Source: Gammaproteobacteria bacterium
GTDB taxonomy: Bacteria > Pseudomonadota > Gammaproteobacteria > Competibacterales > Competibacteraceae
Reading direction: 5' to 3'
Assembly (NCBI GenBank): GCA_024235035.1
Contig: JACKNE010000012.1
Coordinates: 62,001 to 126,000 of the forward strand
Length of the DNA stretch: 64,000 bases
Shown here one piece after another: positions 1-8,600 of this stretch (position 1 is the stretch's first letter; each line of letters starts with the position of its first letter). The notes under the pieces are model-generated. The model was not told where the DNA came from. It made no database searches and saw only the letters and a program-made list of their open reading frames with translations. A program made the translations under genes and the position numbers.

Positions 1-554
1 CCGGCTATGAACGCAAACAGGCCCGCGCTACCTGCGAGAAAGGGCTGTTGATCGTCCACACCGGTCCCGGCAAGGGTAAAACGACCGCTGCCTTTGGTAT
101 GACGCTACGCGCTATTGGTCATGGCATGACGGTTGGAGTGGTGCAATTCATCAAAGGCGCCCAGGACAGCGCCGAACGGACGGTGCTCGGTCGCTTCGAA
201 AATGTCGATTTCCAGGTGATTGGCGATGGCTTCACCTGGCTGACTCAGGATCGCGAGCAGGACATCGCGACGGCGGAACGCGCTTGGGCTGAGGCCGTGC
301 GCATGATTCAGGATACTCGCTATCAACTCGTTGTTCTGGATGAACTCAACCCGGTGCTGCACTACGGCTATCTCGATACCGGGCAGGTACTAGCTATCTT
401 CTCTCGTCGACGACCGGAACTGCACATTGTAGTCACCGGACGCAACGCTCCAACAGCGCTGGTCGAACAAGCCGACCTGGTCAGCGATATCCACAGTATC
501 AAACATCCCTACCGGGAACAGGGCGTGAAAGCGCAACCGGGCATCGAATTCTAA
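1..554 (+). CDS. cobO: Cob(I)alamin/corrinoid adenosyltransferase, 5' end cut by window
   Basis: Transfers the 5'-deoxyadenosyl group of ATP to the cobalt of a reduced corrinoid, giving the adenosylated cofactor; cytoplasmic. The reading frame is already open at base 3 and codes for GYERKQARATCEKGLL before the P-loop GPGKGKTTAAFG. This matches the short basic N-terminal helix of CobO/BtuR proteins, so the gene starts upstream of the window; the TTG at 48 is an internal Leu codon. After the P-loop come VVQFIKG and the acidic segment VVLDELNPVLHYGYL (Walker B-like), then the typical C-terminal end with HPYREQGVKAQPGIEF. It faces tonB, with stops only about 10 bases apart, so the two converge. 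The window holds one other cobamide gene, bluB near 51.6 kb. Family assignment is firm; which corrinoid is the substrate cannot be told. Confidence 0.93.
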   Translation, partial: GYERKQARATCEKGLLIVHTGPGKGKTTAAFGMTLRAIGHGMTVGVVQFIKGAQDSAERTVLGRFENVDFQVIGDGFTWLTQDREQDIATAERAWAEAVRMIQDTRYQLVVLDELNPVLHYGYLDTGQVLAIFSRRRPELHIVVTGRNAPTALVEQADLVSDIHSIKHPYREQGVKAQPGIEF

Positions 555-563
555 CCGGCGCGA

Positions 564-1631
564 TCATCGCGCCCGCACTCGACCACCAGGATCGAAGCGC
601 CATGGACTTTCGATTTTCAGCAGATCGGCTTGCTGGCGTAATTCAGAAGAAAAAGGTGGATAGGGCGCAGCCAACTTCACGATGCGCTGAGCGGCCCGAT
701 CCAGCTCGACATTGCCGGAGGAACGAAGAATCCGCACCTCTCTCAATCCGCCATCAGCGCGAATAGCCACCTCCAGCAACGGCCCAGTGCTCAGGCGCAA
801 TTGCCGGGCGACATCTGGGAAATTCATTTCTCCCACCCGGATGACCTTACGCGCCCAGTCCGCTGCGTAGAATCCAGCCACTGACCGGGTATCGGTCAAA
901 TTGACACGCTTTGTGCGAATGTCCACCGATCGCTGGCGTTGCTGGTCGGTTTCGAGACGAGCCACCTGGCTGAGTAAGGCGGCGCTATTCAACCGACCGG
1001 GCGATGAAGAAAGGAGATCAGGTTGGCGACCCAGCACCGTCGCCGGACGCTCAATCGCACGAATTGGCTTGGGTTTAGTCGCCGCTATAGCGGATTTCTG
1101 GCGGGACGGACTCACCTTGGCGCGAGGCTTAGAAGTCGGTGCAGGCACAAGGTTAGAAACCGATTTGGGCGCTGGTTTTAAGTCGGGCTTGGGCGCGAGT
1201 TTAGGAACCGGTTTGGGCGCTGGTTTTAAGTCAGACTTGGGCGCTAGGTTGGAGATAGGTTTAGCCGGCGCCGGAGCAACCGACTTCGGAGTGGGCGAAA
1301 CCACCACCTTGGACGGCGCCGGCAGAGATGTTTCAAGCGACGCAGATTCTGGCTGCAAAGATGCCGACTCTGAAACAGCAAGAGCTGGCAGGTTGTCAAG
1401 AGCGATCTCAGACGCTGTCGACTCCGCAGCAACAAGCAACTCCGGCGAAGCAGGCCGTTCCGCGAACGGCAACAGCACCACCTGGAACTGTTGCGGCGTG
1501 GGGAAGCGAAATGTCCACCGGTCGGCCGATACGCCAAACAGCAGTGCCGCATGCAGACCCAATGCTAGTATCAGCGCCAACATCCAGCGGCAACCTGCAT
1601 CGTCCGCACCCGAACAGCTGAAACGACTCAT
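564..1631 (-). CDS. tonB: TonB-family energy transducer
   Basis: Periplasm-spanning TonB-like protein that would couple inner-membrane proton-motive force to outer-membrane transporters. An N-terminal membrane anchor (about residues 16-37, LALILALGLHAALLFG) is followed by a long Pro/Lys/Ala-rich linker and a C-terminal TonB domain containing FPDVARQLRLSTGPLLEVAIRADG and a terminal SPWRFDPGG. Part of the linker is an exact-length tandem duplication of 16 codons. I chose the ATG at 1631 (MSRFSC), which has GGGGA 5 bases upstream; a GTG at 1646 would add five residues. It lies just downstream of gshB on the same strand (18 bases), so the two may be co-transcribed. No exbB or exbD is in the window. 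The tonB-gshB-pil order is familiar in gammaproteobacteria; the exact partner receptors are unknown. Confidence 0.85.
   Translation of the reverse strand: MSRFSCSGADDAGCRWMLALILALGLHAALLFGVSADRWTFRFPTPQQFQVVLLPFAERPASPELLVAAESTASEIALDNLPALAVSESASLQPESASLETSLPAPSKVVVSPTPKSVAPAPAKPISNLAPKSDLKPAPKPVPKLAPKPDLKPAPKSVSNLVPAPTSKPRAKVSPSRQKSAIAATKPKPIRAIERPATVLGRQPDLLSSSPGRLNSAALLSQVARLETDQQRQRSVDIRTKRVNLTDTRSVAGFYAADWARKVIRVGEMNFPDVARQLRLSTGPLLEVAIRADGGLREVRILRSSGNVELDRAAQRIVKLAAPYPPFSSELRQQADLLKIESPWRFDPGGRVRAR
1153..1248 (-). repeat. 48-bp tandem duplication inside the tonB linker
   Basis: Two adjacent 48-base units (1153-1200 and 1201-1248) with few differences encode two 16-residue copies of the LAPK-SDLKPAPK type in the Pro/Lys linker. 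In-frame expansion of such linkers changes the reach across the periplasm without harming function. Confidence 0.8.
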
Positions 1632-1648
1632 TCGCTTCCCCACCACAA

Positions 1649-2599
1649 TCAGCGTTGCAGTCGTTTCTCAATAGCCACCATTAAATCCCCGCCGATATCC
1701 AATCCAAACTGGGCATCCAATTCCCGCGCGCAAGTGGGACTCGTGACGTTGATTTCGGTCAAATAGTCGCCGATCACGTCGAGACCGACGAACAACAACC
1801 CCATCTCCCGCAGGCATGGCGCCACCTGTCCGCAAATCCAACGATCTCGCTCGCTCAGCGGCACACCCTCGCCACGGCCACCTGCCGCCAGATTCGCTCG
1901 AGTCTCACCGACTTGTGGGATACGCGCCAGCGCATAGGAAACCGGCTCGCCATCGATCAGCAAAATGCGCTTGTCGCCAGCAACCACTTCCGGTACATAA
2001 CGCTGCGCCATGGCCGATCGTCGGCCATCAGCCGTCAGCGTTTCCAGGATCACGTTCAGATTCGGATCGCCTTGCCGCAAACGAAACACCGATGCCCCGC
2101 CCATGCCATCCAATGGTTTGACGACGATATCGAGCTGTTCTTCCAGGAATACCTTGATCAGAGCTGGCTTCCGAGCGACCACGGTCGGTGGTCCACACTG
2201 GGGAAAATGCAGAGCAAAGCATTTCTCGTTGGCGTCACGCAGGCTACGCGGTTTATTGACGACCAGCACCCCAGCCTTTTCCGCCAATTCCAGTAGATAA
2301 GTGGTATAAATGTACTCCATATCGAACGGCGGGTCCTTGCGCATCAGGATCACATCTAACTCTGCGAGGGACTGATCGCGCTCGCCATGAAAGGCGAACC
2401 AACCATTTTTATCATCTTGGACGCTCAGCCGTCGGGCATGACCGAAAGCCTGGCTACCGCAAGCATGAAGGTCAGCCTGCTCGAAATAATAGAGTTCCCA
2501 GCCCCGGGCCTGGGCAGCCAATAGCATGGCGAACGTCGTATCTTTCTTGATGTTGATGGCGTTGATGGGGTCCATCACCACACCGAGTTTGAGAGTCAT
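1649..2599 (-). CDS. gshB: Glutathione synthetase
   Basis: ATP-dependent ligase joining gamma-glutamylcysteine and glycine in the last step of glutathione synthesis; cytoplasmic. The 316 residues match the family's usual length. Visible blocks are the N-terminal LGVVMDPINAINIKKDTTFAML, the DVILMRKDPPFDMEYIYTTYLLE segment, the ATP-grasp loop VVKPLDGMGGASVFRL, and the C-terminal GLDVIGDYLTEINVTSPTC with metal- and substrate-binding residues. The ATG at 2599 gives the canonical N-terminus MTLKLGVVMDP; the upstream Shine-Dalgarno is weak. It is followed by tonB on the same strand and is divergent from the pilus chemosensory genes. In many gammaproteobacteria pilG lies directly next to gshB; here it does not. 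Confidence 0.96.
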   Translation of the reverse strand: MTLKLGVVMDPINAINIKKDTTFAMLLAAQARGWELYYFEQADLHACGSQAFGHARRLSVQDDKNGWFAFHGERDQSLAELDVILMRKDPPFDMEYIYTTYLLELAEKAGVLVVNKPRSLRDANEKCFALHFPQCGPPTVVARKPALIKVFLEEQLDIVVKPLDGMGGASVFRLRQGDPNLNVILETLTADGRRSAMAQRYVPEVVAGDKRILLIDGEPVSYALARIPQVGETRANLAAGGRGEGVPLSERDRWICGQVAPCLREMGLLFVGLDVIGDYLTEINVTSPTCARELDAQFGLDIGGDLMVAIEKRLQR

Positions 2600-2848
2600 G
2601 GGCGCTATCCAGGTTGGGTAAATCTGTTCCAGAAGTCCAGCAGACAGGACGAAGCGCGACTATGCTTTAAGGATCGTCGGTTTCATCATGGCGTCAGGGT
2701 CGTTAGTATGCTAAATATCACACCTAAAAAAACCAATATTCCGTTGCAGCAAGATGCGCTGCCGGAAACTCGCGAACCCGAATATGAAACTTGCCAATAG
2801 ATTCAACGCAAAACCAATGGGTTCCGAAGTCATCAGAGGACTAGTGAT

Positions 2849-3457
2849 GTGGCAGATGCGACAGTAACCCCTCCGGACAGTCATGCAGCAGATGCGGCGG
2901 TCGCCTCTTCCGCAACGCCCCCACCATCGCATCCTTTCGATATCCTGCTACAACTTGACCAACGCATTCGTGAGCGAGCGCCGGTCGAAGCGGCAGGCAT
3001 GCAGTTGTCGGAAATTCGTGGGCGACTGGCATTACGCCTCGGCTCGTGGAACCTGCTATTCTCCATGGACGATGTCGCTGAAATCATCCCAGTGCCTCGT
3101 AACATCACCCGAGTGCCTGGCGTCAAGCGCTGGTTGTTGGGGATTGCCAATCTGCGTGGCAAGGTCATCTCCGTCTCGGATTTGCGAGATTTTCTGATCG
3201 ACCGCCCGACTCAGCGACTCCCCGGTAGCCAGATTGTGGTGGTTCGAGCCGGTGAGTGGGATTATGGCCTATTGGTCGATGAAATCGTCGGTATGCGTCA
3301 CTTCGGACCGCAGCATAGGATGTCTTCGCTGGAAGCGGTAGAGACCCATCTGCAACCCTACGTCATCGAGGCGTTTCTGAATGACAACCAACACTGGTTG
3401 ACTTTCAATACCGGCAAGTTGCTGGCGGATCCACGGTTTCTGAATGCGGCCAATTAG
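2849..3457 (+). CDS. pilI: Type IV pilus CheW-like adaptor PilI
   Basis: Scaffold that links the receptor PilJ to the kinase ChpA in the Pil-Chp system controlling type IV pilus activity. The protein has 202 residues: a Pro/Ala-rich N-terminal tail of about 45 residues, then a CheW domain (LRLGSWNLLFSMDDVAEIIPVP, then GVKRWLLGIANLRGKVISVSDL, YGLLVDEIVGMRHF). The start is a GTG at 2849 preceded at 8 bases by AGAGGA (2835-2840); there is no in-frame ATG after the TAG at 2798-2800, so the GTG is well supported. It is the first gene of a run pilI-pilJ-chpA-CheW. The single-domain response regulators PilG and PilH that normally precede it are absent from the 249 bases before this start. Confidence 0.88.
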   Translation: MADATVTPPDSHAADAAVASSATPPPSHPFDILLQLDQRIRERAPVEAAGMQLSEIRGRLALRLGSWNLLFSMDDVAEIIPVPRNITRVPGVKRWLLGIANLRGKVISVSDLRDFLIDRPTQRLPGSQIVVVRAGEWDYGLLVDEIVGMRHFGPQHRMSSLEAVETHLQPYVIEAFLNDNQHWLTFNTGKLLADPRFLNAAN

Positions 3458-3524
3458 ATATTTGGGAGTTTCCCCGTCGGATACGTGGACGGGGCCACGG
3501 GATTCTGTTTGACGAGAAATAACA

Positions 3525-5585
3525 ATGCATGACTCGCGAGATCATTCGGCGTTAAAGGGCTTTTCGGTCACCTATCTGTCATTGTTGGGCGCGCTGGTGC
3601 TGTCCATCATGCTAATGGGTGTCATTTTCATCTTGTTGGCAGGACAAAGCGAACAGCATGAAACTCAGTTCAACCTAGCCAGCGAGCAACGTTTGCTGTC
3701 GCGCGCCATCGTCACCGAGGCGCTCGAAGCGGCGCGAGGTAAGGAGAGTGCGTTTACCCGGCTCAAGGATAGCCGCGACCGCTTCGATCTAATCCTGAAT
3801 GGCCAACAGAATGGCAACGAAACCTTGGGATTGTCGCCAGCGCCGGTGGCGGTGCGACCGACCCTGGACGAACTGGACAACCGTTGGAAACCGATCCGCA
3901 ACGAGATCGACACCATCCTGGCCGGGCGCGAACCGGTCGTGTCCGTCAATAATTTTGTCCCTCTGCTCGAAAGTTCGCTGACGCAGATGAACACCCTGTC
4001 CGACGAACTCGCCAAGAGCTTGGCAAGTAACCGGGCCGACTCTCGTCAGGTTTATCAGGCCGCCAAGCAGCTTCAGTTGGGTGAACAAATCGTCATCGAT
4101 CTCAAGCGGATGTTGAGCGAAGGTGGTTTAGGCGCTGCCACGGCGACGGATCGATTCAGCCGTAACGTCAAACTGTTCGGACAAATCCTCCAGGGTATGC
4201 GTGAAGGAGGACAAGGGATCGAGCGTGTCAACATCCCAGCTAGCGCCAGCAAGCTGGCCGATCTCACCGAACTGTTCAAGACGCTTGAGGCAGAAACCAC
4301 GCGCATCATCCAGAAGGCTCCGGAACTGGTCAAGGTACAGAATGCCTCCCAGGGCATCGCCGACCAGGGAGACGCTCTGCTGGAAGCTGTTACTCAGTTT
4401 TTGAAAACCACCGTCGCGCAAAGCCGTCAGATCGCTCTGCTCGGTGTTCCGCTTAGTTACCCAATCGCCTATATTCTAGGCGTTATTGCCTTGATCCTAC
4501 TGCTCACGTTACTGTTCGTCCAAAACCGTGAAAGCCGTCAGCAACTGATCGATGCTGAACAGCGCAAGCAAGAAACCGAAGAGCAGAATCGTCGCAACCA
4601 GGATGCGATCTTGCGCTTGCTCGATGAACTGGGCAACCTCGCCGAGGGCGATCTGACCGTACAAGCCAGCGTCACCGAGGATATCACCGGCGCTATCGCC
4701 GACTCGGTGAATTATGCCATCGAAGCCCTGCGCGACTTGGTGTCCACCATCAATAGCACCTCAGGACTGGTCGCCGCTGCCGTGCAAGAGACCAGCGCTA
4801 TCGCCGATCGTCTGGCCAAGTCCAGTGAGATTCAAGCCCGGCAGATCGAAAATGCCAGCGCCACCGTCATGCAGATGGCGCAATCCATGGACGAGGTATC
4901 GTCGAAGACCGCTGCTTCCGCAGAGGTGGCCGAGAAATCAGTCGGCATCGCTCACGAGGGCGGCGACCGGGTGAGGCGCACCATCAGCGGCATGAACACC
5001 ATCCGCGAACACATCCAAGACACTTCCAAGCGCATCAAGCGACTGGGCGAGTCTTCACAGGAAATCGGCGACATCGTCGCACTGATCAATGACATCGCTG
5101 ACCAGACCAACATTCTGGCGCTGAACGCCGCTATTCAAGCTTCGGCAGCAGGCGAGGCCGGGCGAGGATTCGCCGTGGTCGCCGACGAAGTACAGCGGCT
5201 GGCTGAACGCTCCAGCAACGCGACCAAGCGTATTGAAACCCTGGTCAAGACCATTCAGGCCGACACCAACGAAGCCGTTATCTCGATGGAGAAGAGCACT
5301 AGCGAGGTCGTTGGCGGCGCTGGCCTGGCTGAGAAAGCAGGCGAAGCCCTGGAAGAGATCGAAAAGGTATCCGCCAAACTTGCTGAACTGATTGATGAAA
5401 TCTCCAAGTCCGCTGGTCAGGTATCAGAGATGGCCTCACGGGTGTCGAGTGCGATGATCTCCATCAACGATATCACCGGCCAGACGGCTGAGAGCAGCGT
5501 CGCGACGGCTTCCGCTATCGGTAAGCTGCATCAGTTGGCTCAGGAACTCCGTCAGTCGGTGGCGGGCTTCCGGTTGCCCCTGTGA
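3525..5585 (+). CDS. pilJ: Type IV pilus methyl-accepting chemoreceptor PilJ
   Basis: Inner-membrane chemoreceptor of the twitching-motility signalling pathway. A first transmembrane helix lies at about residues 18-38 ([21 protein letters not shown]), then a periplasmic region of about 270 residues with the PilJ-type helical repeat pattern, a second helix at about 310-330 ([19 protein letters not shown]), a HAMP region, and the cytoplasmic signalling domain. The highly conserved hairpin tip is visible around residues 520-560 ([16 protein letters not shown], then [18 protein letters not shown]). At 686 residues it has the usual length. It lies 67 bases after pilI and about 107 bases before chpA, in one apparent operon. 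No methyltransferase (pilK/cheR) or methylesterase (chpB) gene follows in the window. Confidence 0.93.
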   Translation: MHDSRDHSALKGFSVTYLSLLGALVLSIMLMGVIFILLAGQSEQHETQFNLASEQRLLSRAIVTEALEAARGKESAFTRLKDSRDRFDLILNGQQNGNETLGLSPAPVAVRPTLDELDNRWKPIRNEIDTILAGREPVVSVNNFVPLLESSLTQMNTLSDELAKSLASNRADSRQVYQAAKQLQLGEQIVIDLKRMLSEGGLGAATATDRFSRNVKLFGQILQGMREGGQGIERVNIPASASKLADLTELFKTLEAETTRIIQKAPELVKVQNASQGIADQGDALLEAVTQFLKTTVAQSRQIALLGVPLSYPIAYILGVIALILLLTLLFVQNRESRQQLIDAEQRKQETEEQNRRNQDAILRLLDELGNLAEGDLTVQASVTEDITGAIADSVNYAIEALRDLVSTINSTSGLVAAAVQETSAIADRLAKSSEIQARQIENASATVMQMAQSMDEVSSKTAASAEVAEKSVGIAHEGGDRVRRTISGMNTIREHIQDTSKRIKRLGESSQEIGDIVALINDIADQTNILALNAAIQASAAGEAGRGFAVVADEVQRLAERSSNATKRIETLVKTIQADTNEAVISMEKSTSEVVGGAGLAEKAGEALEEIEKVSAKLAELIDEISKSAGQVSEMASRVSSAMISINDITGQTAESSVATASAIGKLHQLAQELRQSVAGFRLPL

Positions 5586-5692
5586 ATTTACTGACGAACC
5601 ATGACTGGATTTGACCGGTGTCGGATCGCCTCCGGACGGATGTCAGGCAACAGCGATAGATCGAGCGGGTTTCTTCCCGTGCGGAGGTAACG

Positions 5693-8600
5693 ATGATAAC
5701 GTCGCGTCGTATCGCCGACAATCCATTGGGTTTTCTCAAGGATGATCTACTGCTGGCCCTGCGCCGGATCCACCTCGATCTGGATGCCTATGCCGAGGAT
5801 CCAGCCCAATCGGCATCGCTGGAAACGATGATCGACGCAGTTGATCAAATCCGCGGTCCGTTGGTGGCGCTGGAACATCGGGAAGCTGTAACCTTGTTGG
5901 AAGAGATGCGCGCGACGGCCCTGGAGCGGACGCAGGACACTTCCGCACCTTTGCACTTGACACTGTTGCGCCAAGCTGCCGAACAGCTGTCAGCCTATCT
6001 GGAAGTGTATTTATCTCCAGGCAACCGGCAGGCAAATTCAGGGTTGCTGATGGAAACAGCGACTGCTTTGCACCAAACACGCCAGCGTAATCTCCTGGAT
6101 GAGCATCCTGCCGCGCCCAAGGACCGGTTGCAGTCCTCGATGAACCTGCACGATGTACGCGACTGCTTGGAGCGGCTGCAACGGACTATCGCCAGCAAGC
6201 TGGAAAAAACCGCTGATCAGGCTACATCCTGGGAGGCGCTGCAGGACGATCTGCATGTTCTCCGTCGCATGTTCGCTGAACGCACCTGGACCCGTGCTAC
6301 GACAATACTGGACCGGATGAACCGCATTGTCGATGTACTAGCGGCTGGCGCCGCCGAACATTACGGCGTGCTGGTCAGCGGCGTCTGCGCCGAAATTCTG
6401 GCGGGATTCAGCTACTCGCTGGAATCTCCGAGCCAGGATGCACCGATGTCAGCGATGGTTCTGAACCACGCACAAGAGCATCTGGCGCGACTGGACACCC
6501 TGCTGAGATTGCCCGCCGATCTCCATACCCCACTACCGCCCACGTTGCAGGAACAAACCTCGGAAACGCGGAACACCGTGACTGAACCACCGATGGCTCT
6601 GCCAGAACTCGATTTGACGTTGCCCGATCGTTCAGGATTCACGGCAACCCCCATTGAGCCGCCTGCACAGCCTGCACCCATGTTCGCTACCGAATCGCCG
6701 GATCTGGATCTCCAGATGGAGCTATCGAGAATCGATGCTGAAACGAGCGACCGCGTTGTCCTAACCGAGGACCGAGAAACCATTCCTTCCAAAGAATCAA
6801 TCGAAGAGAAGAGTGAAGCCAGCATGGATGACTTGATCCGTTTGATTGGCTTGGCGGACACCGATCCGGAATTTGCGGAAGTCTTTCTCGAGGAGGCATG
6901 TGGTGAACTAGACGCGATTCGCCAACAATTAACGCTCTGGCGAGCGGATTTGACTGATCGCCAAGCGCTGACCACTATCCGCCGCGCATTCCATACTCTC
7001 AAGGGTAGCGGACGTATGGTCAACGCGATGGTCATCGGCGATTTTGCCTGGGAACTGGAAAGTTTGCTAAATCAAGTGCTGGATGGCAGTCGGTCACCTA
7101 GCCTAGAAATCGTCGATGTCACGGCAGCGGCAGTCGCAACCTTGGCGCCGCTAGTGGGGGAAACTCCGTTACAGGGCGGAGAATTAGAGGCGCTGTCAGC
7201 GCTGGCGACACGCGTACGGGCGCTGCCACAAGGGCAGCCGTCTACTACTGTATCCGAATCTAAGCCTACCGAAACGCCTGTACCGAAACCACAACCGCTG
7301 CTCACACCGGACGAGCCGGTATCCCGAAGGCAGGCTCCCTCTGCCCGAGTGATTGCGCCGGAAATCGATCCAGAGTTCGTCGAAGTATTTCTCGAAGAAG
7401 CTCGTGGTGAATTACAGATCATTCGTCAACAAGTGGTCCTCTGGCGGGCGAATTTCGAGGATCGTCAGGTCCTGACAACCTTGCGCCGGGCCTTTCATAC
7501 GCTCAAGGGCAGTGGACGGGTCGTCGGCGCCACGATAATTGGCGATTTTGCCTGGTGTTTCGAAGATCTGTTGAACCAAGTGATCAATGGAACGCGAGCC
7601 GCCACACCGGTGATGGCCGAACTGTTCGACGAAGCCACAACAGCCTTGGAGTCGCTACTCGGTGAGGCCATCGGCGCCGATCAGGCGCTGGCGCTATTAC
7701 CGGGATTGACAGCGCGCGTCGAAGCGCTGGCGCAGGAACTACCAGTCATCGCGCCTATCGCCGAACGTCCTGAAATGGCTACACCGGCGCCGACGCTCGA
7801 ACCGGTTATTCACGAAATACCGGCGCTGCCTACCGAAGCGCAACCTACCGAGGTCGCCATACCGGCGCTGCCTACCGAAGCGCAACCCACCGAGGTCGCC
7901 ATACCGGCGCTGCCTACCGAAGTGCAACCCGCCGAGGTCGCCCCACCGACACTGTCTGAAGAGATTGCGCCAGCGCCAGTGGTGATTCCACTGCCGGTAG
8001 TCAGCGAAATACCACCGCACGCAATTCACCCAGAAACGGCTGTCGCTTCACCCTCCGAGCCAACGTCCGCCGCCCCGGTAGATCTGGAATTGGCGCGAGC
8101 TTTCCAATACGAAGCCACTGAGATTCTCGACGCCAGCGACACCATCCTGCAACAGCTGAGCGATGATCCCACCAATACCAGTTTACTGAATGATTTGCGT
8201 CGAGGCATGCATACCCTCAAGGGCAGTTCGCGCATGACCGGCCTCATGGCGGTCGGCGATTTGGCTCATGCCGCCGAATCGGTGCTGGACACTTTAGGCA
8301 AGGGAATAGGCCAGGTGACACCGGTGGTGTTGGATACTTTGCAACAGACCCTGGATCGCCTGAACCGGATGCTGACGGAAGCCGCCAACGGCATGGGCTT
8401 GGTCGCTGCGGTCGATTTGATCCAGGATCTACACCGACTCGCCGAAACGATCGCCGTCAGCGATCAGGCGAAAACCCGGTCGATCGGCGCTCCGGAATCG
8501 GTTTCTACGATTTCGGAACCTTTATCGTTCCGGGCCATGACCGAACTGGATCAAGAACTGATCCAAGTTTTCCAAGCTGAAGCCTCTGAGGTTCTTGACT

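Noticed and set aside
901..1674. Long open frame on the plus strand opposite tonB
   Set aside because: It mirrors the Pro/Lys-rich linker repeat of tonB, has no recognisable domain and no supported start.
2708..2800. 30-codon frame with ATG between gshB and pilI
   Set aside because: No ribosome binding site stands out, no known family, and it is too short to judge; kept only as a remark in a finding.
6412..7035. Serine/arginine-rich 207-codon frame antisense to chpA
   Set aside because: Composition is that of a shadow of the opposite coding strand; chpA is continuous here.
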